Source of the DNA: Thermoleophilia bacterium
GTDB lineage: Bacteria > Actinomycetota > Thermoleophilia > RBG-16-64-13
DNA length: 64,000 nucleotides
Direction of reading: 5' to 3'
Assembly (NCBI GenBank): GCA_026415615.1
Contig: JAOAGT010000005.1
Location: forward strand, 185,921-249,920
Shown: positions 1 through 7,910 of the stretch, in pieces
Layout: the number at the start of each line of letters is the position of its first letter
How positions within the stretch are numbered: position 1 is the stretch's first letter
Position numbers and translations under genes: made by a program
The notes under the pieces: model-generated
What the model was told of the DNA's origin: nothing
Databases searched by the model: none
Seen by the model: only the letters and a program-made list of their open reading frames with translations

Positions 1-19
1 AGATGTGTATAAGAGACAG
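1..19. other. Nextera transposase mosaic-end sequence (library artefact)
   Basis: The first 19 bases are exactly the Tn5/Nextera mosaic end (AGATGTGTATAAGAGACAG). They are untrimmed sequencing adapter, not genome. Translated from the ATG at base 3 they give the tell-tale start MCIRDR, which would add a false N-terminus to the first gene. Anything between base 20 and the first real start at 147 may be genuine, but it sits at a contig edge. Confidence 0.97.
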
Positions 20-146
20 ATGCGGGCCGGCGCCCGCCAGACCAGTCATTCTATTCTATTTAAGGCCGCATGCGCAAACTCGCGTGTTACCATGGCCTGA
101 CACTGCCCACCGTGGCCAGCCGGCCCTGACGAAAGCTGGAACACAA

Positions 147-821
147 ATGGCGGCTAAAAAAGCGATACGTCTTCCTATTGCCATAGCCGCCGCGCTCGTG
201 GTGGTAGCCGGGTTGCTCTTTCTCGGCGCCAATCTTCTTATTCCCTTGGCCGCGCGCAAGCACATCGTGTCTGATCTTAGCCAGGCCCCGGAGGCACAGT
301 GCGCCATCGTGCTGGGAGCCAAGGTTTACCCCGACGGCACCCCTGCGCCCATGTTGGCAGACCGCCTCGAAACTGGCATAAAGCTGTACGAGATAGGCAA
401 GGTCAAGAAACTGCTCCTCTCCGGAGACCATGGCCAGGCTACCTATGACGAGGTAAACGTCATGCTGGAATACGTGCTTGCCCGGGGAGTGCCTTCCGAA
501 GACGTGTTCACCGATCATGCAGGCTTTGACACCTACGACACCATGTACAGGGCCCGCGACGTTTTCCAGGTCCGCACAGCCCTGGTGGTCACCCAAGCAT
601 TTCACCTCCCGAGAGCGGTCTACACCGCTCGCACCTTGGGACTTGAGGCTACAGGCGTAGCGGCAGACATTCAGCCCTACACAGATGAGCTGCAGAACCG
701 GGCGCGCGAGTGGCTGGCCAGAGTAAAGGCTGCCCTGGAGCTCCACATTACTCATCCCAAGCCCAAGTATCTTGGATCGCCAATCCCCATCGAGGGAGAC
801 GGACGATCCACAAGGCGCTAG
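147..821 (+). CDS. sanA: SanA-like DUF218 membrane protein
   Basis: 224 residues from the ATG at 147; the longer open frame back to base 3 starts inside adapter sequence. One N-terminal membrane segment (about residues 7-30) is followed by a DUF218/YdcF fold with the SanA pattern GAKVYPDGTPAPMLADRL, LLLSGDHG and TQAFHLPRA. SanA in E. coli is an inner-membrane protein linked to envelope barrier function and vancomycin exclusion; its chemistry is not settled. It lies 86 bases ahead of a sortase on the same strand, fitting a small envelope group. The ribosome site is weak. Family assignment is firm; substrate is unknown. Confidence 0.85.
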   Translation: MAAKKAIRLPIAIAAALVVVAGLLFLGANLLIPLAARKHIVSDLSQAPEAQCAIVLGAKVYPDGTPAPMLADRLETGIKLYEIGKVKKLLLSGDHGQATYDEVNVMLEYVLARGVPSEDVFTDHAGFDTYDTMYRARDVFQVRTALVVTQAFHLPRAVYTARTLGLEATGVAADIQPYTDELQNRAREWLARVKAALELHITHPKPKYLGSPIPIEGDGRSTRR

Positions 822-907
822 AACCGCGAACAACAGCATCACAACCGAAGAGTGTAGTCTTATACTCTGTTACTTGTGAACAAACGTGCAAAGATTACCG
901 AGTGAGT

Positions 908-1753
908 ATGCATTCCCCGGTAGACGCTCCACCGGACGCCAACGGCTCCCCAGATCAAGAGACGGCCAGTCTCAGGCAGACAGAGAATAGACCACCCAGC
1001 CTGCGCAGACGCGGATGGGTACGGTGGATTGCAAATCTGCTTATTGCCGCTGGGGTGGTAGTTATCCCCTTGTACTACGGCGGATCGTGCGCATACACAT
1101 GGCTGCAACAGCGGGGCCTATTTGGGGACATGGCCAAGACCAACCCGCAGGTGACATTGGATGTGGCCTCGTACATCGCGTCGCTCGCTGTGCGCACAAC
1201 CGACGGGGCCCCTGGTCTCACTGCTACCTCCCTTGATTCAAGCGGCCCTCCCCCAACGGACACAACCACCACAACCGTAACAGACAGGTTCGCCGAACTG
1301 TTGGAGCTGAGGAAACGAGCCAACGCTTACAGAGCCACAGTGCGCCCTGGCCAAGCCATCGGCAGACTTGTCATCCCAGCTATTGATCTAGACGTAGTGA
1401 TGGTCGAAGGTACCGGAAAGAGCAACCTAAAAGAAGGTCCTGGTCATTGGCCAGAGACGCCCTTCCCCGGTCAGGGCGGCAATTTTGTCGTCTCCGGTCA
1501 TCGCACAACCTACGGAGCCCCGTTTCGCCACCTGGACAAACTCAAGCCAGGAGATCGAATCTACGCAGTTCTGCCTTATGTCCTGGCTTCATACGAGGTA
1601 ATGGACGTAATCATCGTCTACCCAGATGAAGTCGAAACGGTTGCCCAGCGGGGGAGAGAGCAGATCTCCCTTGCTGCTTGTCACCCGCTCTACAGTGCAA
1701 GACAGCGCATCGTTGTCCGCGGAGATCTAGTGGATTTTGTTCTCCTTAAGTGA
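908..1753 (+). CDS. Class E-type sortase
   Basis: 281 residues from ATG 908 (GTG 902 is an alternative start). A membrane anchor near residues 36-60 is followed by a Ser/Thr/Pro-rich linker and the sortase beta-barrel. Catalytic His is H198 in SGHRTTYGAPF, catalytic Cys C258 in SLAACHP, and the Arg follows in SARQR. The SGHRTTYGAPF and SARQR signatures are those of actinobacterial class E sortases, which attach proteins carrying an LAxTG-like signal to cell-wall peptidoglycan. The usual TLxTC is SLAAC here. No protein with an obvious sorting signal is coded in the window, so its clients lie elsewhere. The SLH-glucosaminidase gene just downstream is convergent. Confidence 0.9.
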   Translation: MHSPVDAPPDANGSPDQETASLRQTENRPPSLRRRGWVRWIANLLIAAGVVVIPLYYGGSCAYTWLQQRGLFGDMAKTNPQVTLDVASYIASLAVRTTDGAPGLTATSLDSSGPPPTDTTTTTVTDRFAELLELRKRANAYRATVRPGQAIGRLVIPAIDLDVVMVEGTGKSNLKEGPGHWPETPFPGQGGNFVVSGHRTTYGAPFRHLDKLKPGDRIYAVLPYVLASYEVMDVIIVYPDEVETVAQRGREQISLAACHPLYSARQRIVVRGDLVDFVLLK

Positions 1754-1794
1754 GTGAGGAGCTCTGCTTGAGCAAAGGAGGAGAAATTGGCCCG

Positions 1795-2061
1795 TCACGT
1801 TGTAGACGGATTAGACTGCTGGCAGCGGCCGCAAATATGCTTCTCGACAAAGCCAGCTAGAGTGCGAGCGGTCGCGGCCCCCGGCAACCTCTCCCTCATT
1901 CTGATGTAGCCGTAGCCGGACTTGGGACGGTCGCGCACGAAGCCAAAAGTAACGATGGAGCCCTGTGCAGCCATTTCGGCTCCGTCAACCAGGACACGCA
2001 AGAAAGCGTCGGTATCAGTCATCAGATGGTCAACGGGCGTTGCCAGAGAGTCTACGTGACC
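1795..2061 (-). pseudogene. manC: Remnant of mannose-1-phosphate guanylyltransferase
   Basis: The minus strand here reads, in one open frame, a piece that matches only the middle of ManC/GMP: TPVDHLMTDTDAF, then VTFGFVRDRPKSGYGYIR, then GFVEK. These equal the family blocks TPADH-I-D-AF, VTFGI-P--P-TGYGYI and -FVEK. The N-terminal nucleotide-binding part and everything after the FVEK block are missing, and the frame begins directly after the stop codon of the SLH gene. A full enzyme is about 350 residues or more. I read it as a decayed gene fragment; a short ORF starts at 2022 but is unlikely to be functional. Confidence 0.7.
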
Positions 2062-3336
2062 TCACCAGAGACCGCAGGTTACCTGAATCTGGTTTGCGAT
2101 CTCCTTGATTCGTGAACCATAGTTAGCTCCCGGAGCCCACTTTCCGCTGAGATCGGTAACTGTCCGCACGTTGCCCTTGTGTACTGCGCCTGTTTGCTTG
2201 TCCTCAAAGTGGCGAGGATCACCCGGCTCAGCTATCGGCCCATCAGTCGGCTGAGTAACAAGCTTGCAGTAGGGGTCGGAAAGATGTTCGGGATACAAGT
2301 ACCAGGCCAAGTGTGCATACTGCGCGATGACCCCGAGCTCTGCAGTAGCAAATGAGTTGCCCGGCACTCCGTTTCCCACTGCGCCGATACCGGCCATATT
2401 GTTCTGCTCCGGCGCTACGTCTCCGCCGTATTGACCATAGCCGGTCTCATGAATCATCTGCGCCCAAGCCATGTCAGCGCGAATGCCAAAACGTTTACCG
2501 TAGATAACATACAGCTTGGCTAGCTGTTCCAAGGGGATACTGAATTTGCCGTCATTTCCGCCCGTCTTTGCTCGGAAAAAGCGCACCAAGTCAGTCGAAT
2601 CACCCAGGAAACGCCCGTTGAGACCCGACGTGTCCGTGCCCATCACGTTAAAGAGCAAGGCTGCCGCCTGAGCCCGAGTCGCCTTGCCCCAGGGCGAAAT
2701 CGACTTAAGCGTCTTTCCTGGTGGAGCAAATTCTCTAAGCAGCCCGTTGTATTGAGCCACACGAGCCACGATGGAGTGGGTGTCATCGAACCTGCCCCAG
2801 GCGGACTTGTAGGTATCGGGGGGCACATACAGGGGCCGGTCGCAAGCCCGCGCCCCCATGGTTATTAGCTGAGCAACAGTTATGGCAGCATCCGGCTTAA
2901 AGAGCATGCGGCCGTCCTTAGCAGGCACCCCGGTAACTATCTTTTCCCGCGCTGCCGCCGCCACGTAGTTGTCTGGGTAAAGCTCAAGATCAGAGCTTTT
3001 CTTCACGTCGGGAAATGGACAAACGTCGTCTTCGCTTACCGCAATGCGCATAGCCAGGATGACCATCTTGGCAAACTGTTGTCGGGTCACGGGAGCATCG
3101 GGCCGGAAGGTTCCATCGCTGTAGCCTTTTACGATGCCAAGCAGAGCCAAGGTCTCAATTTGCATGTGGTAGGGATGATTCTCGGGCACGTCGCTAAAGC
3201 TGACGGCCTGTGCCTGGCCGCTCGATAGCCCAAGAACAATAATCGCTGCGGCTGACAAACAGACCGCAGTCACCAAGTGCCGTTTCATGGCGCGCAAGCA
3301 TACCAGCATAACTGACCTCTGTGAAATCGAGACCAT
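2062..3336 (-). CDS. SLH-domain protein with C-terminal glucosaminidase domain
   Basis: 424 residues from the ATG at 3336, which has AAGGA six bases upstream; a TTG at 3342 is also open. An N-terminal signal sequence ending near GQAQA is followed by three SLH repeats: SFSDVPENHPY...GYSDGTFRP (about 45-100), CPFPDVKKSS...GRMLFKPDAAIT (about 105-170) and WGRFDDTHS...ATRAQAAALLF (about 180-235). The last 170 residues resemble the glucosaminidase family (AQMIHETGYGQYG, EQNNMAGIGAVGNG), with the Glu in HETGYGQ as likely catalytic acid. Expected role: cell-surface peptidoglycan hydrolase held to wall polymers by SLH domains. The last 10 codons abut the manC remnant. Confidence 0.88.
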   Translation of the reverse strand: MVSISQRSVMLVCLRAMKRHLVTAVCLSAAAIIVLGLSSGQAQAVSFSDVPENHPYHMQIETLALLGIVKGYSDGTFRPDAPVTRQQFAKMVILAMRIAVSEDDVCPFPDVKKSSDLELYPDNYVAAAAREKIVTGVPAKDGRMLFKPDAAITVAQLITMGARACDRPLYVPPDTYKSAWGRFDDTHSIVARVAQYNGLLREFAPPGKTLKSISPWGKATRAQAAALLFNVMGTDTSGLNGRFLGDSTDLVRFFRAKTGGNDGKFSIPLEQLAKLYVIYGKRFGIRADMAWAQMIHETGYGQYGGDVAPEQNNMAGIGAVGNGVPGNSFATAELGVIAQYAHLAWYLYPEHLSDPYCKLVTQPTDGPIAEPGDPRHFEDKQTGAVHKGNVRTVTDLSGKWAPGANYGSRIKEIANQIQVTCGLW

Positions 3337-3444
3337 TCGCAATCCTTACCTTGGTTTTTGCGAGCCGTGGTAGGTCTCTTGCCCTATACTTTGTTTCTGC
3401 GTAACCAAAGCTTTGCCTGCAAACAGCACTAGAGGGAGCAACGG

Positions 3445-4191
3445 ATGCCGCAAGGCCGCATTAGGGCAATAACCTTTGACCTGTGGAATACCATCTACTC
3501 CGCGGACGATGGTTCCCTTGATCCTGTGCGGCCGCGGCGACGAGAGGCCATGCGCAGGCTACTGGCCAGCGTTGGGGTAAAGCCTTCCCCGGAGCAGCTT
3601 CAAGAAGCCTACAGCGCAAGCTTTCGCGCCTACCTAGCAGCCTGGGAGGCGGGTAAACATTATGGGGCTAAAGATCAAGTTTATTTTTTTCTTCGGTGGT
3701 TTGGCGTAGACGAGCAGAGCCTGCCCCACGAGACAGTGGAAGATACTGCGCGGCAGATCGAAGAAGCCGGGTACGCCGCCAATCTCAAACTGCTCCCTGG
3801 GCTTCGAGAAACAGTGCAAGAACTTGCCGCCTCGGGCTATCGTCTGGGAGTGATCTCCGACACCAGCCTTACGCCAGGCCGCGTACTGCGGCACTTCCTC
3901 GAAAAAGATGGAATCCTTGGCTGCTTCACTGCCCTTAGCTTTTCAGACGAAATTGGTTACCCAAAGCCAGACCGACGCATCTTTGTGCGCACGCTCGAAG
4001 AGTTGGGAGCAACGCCTGACGAGGCTGCACATGTAGGAGACACTCCTCGCACAGACATCGCCGGCGCCAAGGCCTTGGGTATAGTGGCCATACGGTGTGC
4101 CGCCGCCCTAGACCAGACTGACCCGCCACCAGCCGATCACGTCATTTACGACCACCGCGAAATACTCCAGATTTTGGAGAAACTGACCTGA
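3445..4191 (+). CDS. HAD-superfamily hydrolase, haloacid dehalogenase-like
   Basis: 248 residues with the four HAD motifs: I FDLWNT (nucleophile Asp), II ISDTS, III Lys in GYPKPD, IV HVGDTPRTDIAGAK. In motif I the usual second Asp is Trp, as in a common subgroup of the family. A helical cap lies between motifs I and II. Such enzymes usually remove phosphate from small metabolites; the substrate cannot be read from sequence. GAGGGA precedes the start. The 3' end overlaps the convergent MFS gene by 50 bases. Confidence 0.85.
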   Translation: MPQGRIRAITFDLWNTIYSADDGSLDPVRPRRREAMRRLLASVGVKPSPEQLQEAYSASFRAYLAAWEAGKHYGAKDQVYFFLRWFGVDEQSLPHETVEDTARQIEEAGYAANLKLLPGLRETVQELAASGYRLGVISDTSLTPGRVLRHFLEKDGILGCFTALSFSDEIGYPKPDRRIFVRTLEELGATPDEAAHVGDTPRTDIAGAKALGIVAIRCAAALDQTDPPPADHVIYDHREILQILEKLT

Positions 4192-5449
4192 CCCTGGGCT
4201 CGGGAACCAAGGCCAGCATCATAAGTCCAGCCAGCACCGCCCCTCCGGCTCCTACCCAGAAAGGAGCAGCAGCAGAAACGTGATCATAAAGCAATCCGGC
4301 AATCACGCTGGCTGGCAAAGCCGTAAGTCCCACTACCATGTGAAAGGCGCCAAAGGCCGTCCCCTTGTGTTCCTCTGCGGCAAGCTCCGCCAAAAACGCT
4401 CGGCTGTTGCCGTCCGCTACGCCCATGTATAGACCGTAGAGAGCAAAAACACCCCATGCCGCCGCCTGCGATCCGGCAACAGCCATCCAAGCATAGGCGC
4501 CAGCAAATAAAGCAAAGCCAAGCAGGGCCACCCGCCGTCTGCCGATCCGGTCCGCCAACAGCCCCGCCGGAATAGAGAAAGCCGCGTAGACCAAGTTAAA
4601 AACCAGATAGAGGACAGGGATCATAGCGGTAGCCACGCCGAGGTCGCGACCACGAAGGATGAGGAAGGCGTCCGAGGAGTTGCCCAAAGAGAAAATCCCC
4701 ATCACCACAAGGTACGCGAGTAGGAACCGGGGCAGGCGGCGGCCGCGGGCCGGAGCTGGGCTGCTGTTCTCCGCGCCCGCGGCCGCCGCCACCACAGGCA
4801 TCTCAGTAGCCCCTGTGGTCGCAACCGCCCCAGCGCGCTTTCTCCGCTCCCTGATAAACAGCGCAATTACCGTGACACAAAGCACCCCAGGAATGAGAGA
4901 TATCCAGAACACCGTGCGGTATCCCTCGGGCCGCACTGCCAGGACCAAGAAGGCTATGCCCGGTCCAACCACGGCGCCAAATTGGTCCATGGCGCGGTGA
5001 AACCCAAACGAGCGCCCCAGTTCATGCTTCTCACACGAGTCCGCCACAATAGCGTCGCGCGGTGCGGTGCGCACCCCTTTACCAAAGCGATCCACGAAGC
5101 GCGCTCCCAGCACCATGCCCCAGCTCCCGGCCAAGGCAAGTAGCGGTCGACTAAGGGTGGAAACGCCATAACCAAAAATCATGAGCGGCTTTCGGCGGCC
5201 CAGCTTGTCGCTCAGCCAACCGGCAAACATCTTAAGCAGACTCGCAGTAGTTTCGGCTATCCCCTCAATTACGCCGATCAGCGACTTGTTTACGCCCAAC
5301 ACCGAGGACAAGAACACCGGAACCAGCGAGTACACCATTTCTGTGCTTACGTCCATAAGAAAAGAGGCCACACCCGCGAAAAAGACGTTGGGATCTAGGC
5401 CCCATATCTTGCGACGGTTAGTTATCTCGTGGTTCGCGGCTGAGCTCAT
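4142..5449 (-). CDS. MFS transporter
   Basis: 435 residues with about twelve membrane segments in two halves joined by a polar loop rich in Ala/Gly/Pro (about residues 200-240). The loop between segments 2 and 3 carries the MFS signature GWLSDKLGRRKPLM, repeated as LLADRIGRRRVAL in the second half; FGKGVRTAPRDAIVAD is typical of a drug-efflux-like MFS subgroup. It is a proton-coupled carrier in the cytoplasmic membrane; substrate unknown. Its start overlaps the stop of the upstream mscS gene by four bases (ATGA), so the two are translationally coupled. Confidence 0.85.
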   Translation of the reverse strand: MSSAANHEITNRRKIWGLDPNVFFAGVASFLMDVSTEMVYSLVPVFLSSVLGVNKSLIGVIEGIAETTASLLKMFAGWLSDKLGRRKPLMIFGYGVSTLSRPLLALAGSWGMVLGARFVDRFGKGVRTAPRDAIVADSCEKHELGRSFGFHRAMDQFGAVVGPGIAFLVLAVRPEGYRTVFWISLIPGVLCVTVIALFIRERRKRAGAVATTGATEMPVVAAAAGAENSSPAPARGRRLPRFLLAYLVVMGIFSLGNSSDAFLILRGRDLGVATAMIPVLYLVFNLVYAAFSIPAGLLADRIGRRRVALLGFALFAGAYAWMAVAGSQAAAWGVFALYGLYMGVADGNSRAFLAELAAEEHKGTAFGAFHMVVGLTALPASVIAGLLYDHVSAAAPFWVGAGGAVLAGLMMLALVPEPRVRSVSPKSGVFRGGRK

Positions 5450-6294
5450 GTAAGTGGCCGTGTAGTCCTAGAACGCTCCAGCTCCCGAGTCCAGGCGCCT
5501 CCCACAGGTACGCCAAGCTCTTTTAGTCTCGCCAGCGCCCGTTCCCTCACATCCACACCTAAAGTCCATGCATCCGGGGGAGTGGCGGCCCAGGCCACAA
5601 GGCGAACGGAGATGCCGAAATCGTCGGCGTCTATAACCTGGACGACAGGCTCCGGCTCGGCCGTAAAGAGCGGATGGCGCTGAGCCTCTTCCAAGAGCAC
5701 AGACCGTACCACCTCTATATCGGCGGAATAGTCAAGACGCAACACGACGATGGCAGGCATGCGTGGATCCACGAGTGTGTGATTACGGATGACTTGGTCA
5801 GAAAGAACCTTGTTGGGAATTACCAGCCGGCGATTGTCCCAAGTGCAAATGACGCTGTAGAAAAGACCTATTGACTCTACTGTGCCAAATTCCCCGTCTA
5901 TGGTGATCCGGTCCCCTAGTCGTATCGGCTGTGCAAAAGCGATTATGACCCCGGAGATGAGATTGGCCATAGTCGCCTGGGCAGCAAAACCCAAAGCCAC
6001 TCCAGCCACACCCGCGGAGGCAAAAATCCCCACCGCCACCCGCTTAAGAGCAGCCACATCCATGATCCAGAACACAAGGCCGATGGCAAGAAAGAAAAGG
6101 ACCACCGCAGACAATCTCTGAATCATGCGAAAGCGGGTCTCAGCGCCGGGATCGGTCTCAGCGAGGCGGCGCCGAGTCGAGAAACGGTCTATCAAATGCC
6201 GAAGGCCACGGTAGATGAGCCATGCGGCTGCCAGTACAACAACGGAGACCCCGGCATTTATGAAATGCTGCTGGTTTGCCTCCCAAAAACTCAT
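5446..6294 (-). CDS. mscS: Small mechanosensitive channel, MscS family
   Basis: 282 residues from ATG 6294 (GTG 6303 also possible). Three membrane helices end in the Gly/Ala-rich pore helix (VGIFASAGVAGVALGFAAQ), followed by the beta domain block PIRLGDRITIDGEFGTVE and NRRLVIPNKVL, then the alpha/beta C-terminal cage. Size and order match E. coli MscS (286 residues), which opens under membrane tension to release solutes during osmotic down-shock. It is the first gene of a two-gene unit with the MFS transporter. Confidence 0.9.
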   Translation of the reverse strand: MSFWEANQQHFINAGVSVVVLAAAWLIYRGLRHLIDRFSTRRRLAETDPGAETRFRMIQRLSAVVLFFLAIGLVFWIMDVAALKRVAVGIFASAGVAGVALGFAAQATMANLISGVIIAFAQPIRLGDRITIDGEFGTVESIGLFYSVICTWDNRRLVIPNKVLSDQVIRNHTLVDPRMPAIVVLRLDYSADIEVVRSVLLEEAQRHPLFTAEPEPVVQVIDADDFGISVRLVAWAATPPDAWTLGVDVRERALARLKELGVPVGGAWTRELERSRTTRPLT

Positions 6295-6493
6295 GGCATC
6301 CACTATAGCGCGCAAGCACCAAACACTGGGGTTGTGGGCGCCCATAAACGGGTATCATTTGGCACGGTGGAGAATCTGGGTAGCCGTGGACCGGCGGCCT
6401 ATCCGTAATACGGCGAGCCAGCCGCAAACCGGCAAGGTACCCGCAAACCGCCAAGCGCCGAAGCCCTAGGCACTGGCGAGCGAGGTTCAAGCA

Positions 6494-7027
6494 GTGAGCG
6501 ACCCAAACATCAAGAAGAGCACATCCGTAGCGAGGCGCCCGGTTTTCCTGGTCCACAAACACGCCGCCACCACGCTTCACTACGACTTTCGCCTTGAAGT
6601 AAATGGTGTTCTCAAATCCTGGGCAGTCCCGAAAGGCCCATCCCTCGACCCCAGAGATAAGCGCCTTGCCGTGATGACCGAGGATCACCCCATGGAGGTG
6701 GCCGACTTCGAAGGGGTAATCCCCGAGGGCGAGTACGGAGCGGGGACGGTTATGCTCTGGGATCGTGGCTGGTGGGAGCCGCTGGAAGAAGAGGCTGAGC
6801 AGGCCCTGGCCAAGGGCAGTCTAAAGTTCATCCTCCATGGGCAGAAACTTTCCGGAAGCTGGGCTTTAGTGCAGATGAAGAACCGGGGCCCAAACAACTG
6901 GTTGCTGATGAAGCACAACGACGACTACGCCCGGCCCGGCAGCAGCATTGTCGATGAGGCTCCTAACTCCGTGGCGACCGGCCGCACACTCGAAGAAATT
7001 GCCGCAGCCGACCCGCATAACTCTTGA
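6494..7027 (+). CDS. ligD: Stand-alone LigD 3'-phosphoesterase domain
   Basis: 177 residues starting at GTG 6494. The whole protein is the phosphoesterase module of ligase D: RRPVFLVHKHAATTLHYDFRL near the N-terminus (His, Asp and Arg of the active site), WAVPKGPSLDP, VADFEGVIPEGEYGAGTVMLWDRG and GSWALVQM. This module trims 3'-phosphates and ribonucleotides at broken ends before joining by the Ku/LigD pathway. Here it is a separate gene; in many bacteria it is fused to the polymerase and ligase domains. Its reading frame overlaps the open frame of the polymerase gene. Confidence 0.9.
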   Translation: MSDPNIKKSTSVARRPVFLVHKHAATTLHYDFRLEVNGVLKSWAVPKGPSLDPRDKRLAVMTEDHPMEVADFEGVIPEGEYGAGTVMLWDRGWWEPLEEEAEQALAKGSLKFILHGQKLSGSWALVQMKNRGPNNWLLMKHNDDYARPGSSIVDEAPNSVATGRTLEEIAAADPHNS

Positions 7028-7910
7028 CACCCAGGTTTTTCGCCTGGGAGAAAAGGAGGTCAAACTTACCCACCTTGACCGCGTTTATTACCCTGCGTCC
7101 GGCTATACCAAGGCAGACGTCCTCGACTATTACTTGGCTGTCTCCCCCTATCTCCTACCCCACCTCCGCGGCCGCCCCCTTACTCTTGAGCGCTGGCCCG
7201 AGGGACTAGAAGATGGGTCATTCTTCCAAAAGGACGCCTCCGAGTATTTCCCTGAGTGGCTTCGCACGTTTCCCGTTAAGCGCAAAGACAACAAGAAGAT
7301 CATCCACTATCCCCTGGTGGAAGATGCAGCCGATCTCCTTTACCTCGTGAATCTTGGCACGCTCACCTTCCACAGCCAAATGGCCCGTGTCGACAGTCCC
7401 AGCCATCCTGACCACATGGTGCTAGACATCGATCCTCCGGAGCTGTCGTCCGCTGAGAGCTCCAAACTTGCGCCCTTTCAGAAAGCCGCCCAAGTGGCTT
7501 TCTTGCTAAGAGAAGAACTAGACCAGGCTGGTTACCACCCACTCGTTAAGACTTCTGGTAAACGAGGCGTCCATTTGGCCTTTCCCTTGTCAGGAGATCT
7601 TGACTACGAAGATGCCCGCGGTCAGTTAAGAAGCCTTTTTGAGAAGCTCGAAAACAAATACCCCAATTTGCTTACTACTCAAATCCGTAAAAACAAACGA
7701 GGGGGTCGCGTGTACCTAGACGCTCTGCGGATGGCGCAGGGAGCGACAATAGTTCCCCCATATGTAGCCCGAGCTACCCCTGAGGCTACCGTGTCCATGC
7801 CCGTAACCTGGGACGAGCTGGCTTCTCTGGCGGACGGACGGGCGTTCACCATCAGGACAGCACTTCCGCGACTAGAAAGAACTGGCGACCTTTGGGAGGT
7901 GCTCACATGA
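6954..7910 (+). CDS. ligD: LigD polymerase (primase-like) domain protein
   Basis: About 318 residues if it starts at ATG 6954, or about 303 from TTG 6999; conserved sequence begins near FRLGEKEVKLTHLDRVYYP. The fold is the archaeo-eukaryotic-primase-like PolDom of LigD: GYTKADVLDYY, RPLTLERWPEG, FFQKDASEYFPEWL, metal-binding Asp residues in MVLDIDPPE, and TSGKRGVHLAFPL. It would fill gaps, often with ribonucleotides, during double-strand break repair. It overlaps the phosphoesterase gene in another frame, so translation is probably coupled. No ATP-dependent ligase domain and no Ku gene lie in the window. Confidence 0.88.
   Translation: MRLLTPWRPAAHSKKLPQPTRITLDTQVFRLGEKEVKLTHLDRVYYPASGYTKADVLDYYLAVSPYLLPHLRGRPLTLERWPEGLEDGSFFQKDASEYFPEWLRTFPVKRKDNKKIIHYPLVEDAADLLYLVNLGTLTFHSQMARVDSPSHPDHMVLDIDPPELSSAESSKLAPFQKAAQVAFLLREELDQAGYHPLVKTSGKRGVHLAFPLSGDLDYEDARGQLRSLFEKLENKYPNLLTTQIRKNKRGGRVYLDALRMAQGATIVPPYVARATPEATVSMPVTWDELASLADGRAFTIRTALPRLERTGDLWEVLT

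Noticed and set aside
3-146. N-terminal extension MCIRDR... of the first ORF
   Set aside because: It translates the Nextera end; the true start is at 147.
87-842. 251-codon ORF on the minus strand
   Set aside because: Antisense to the SanA-like gene; no family pattern, Cys/Gly-rich shadow composition.
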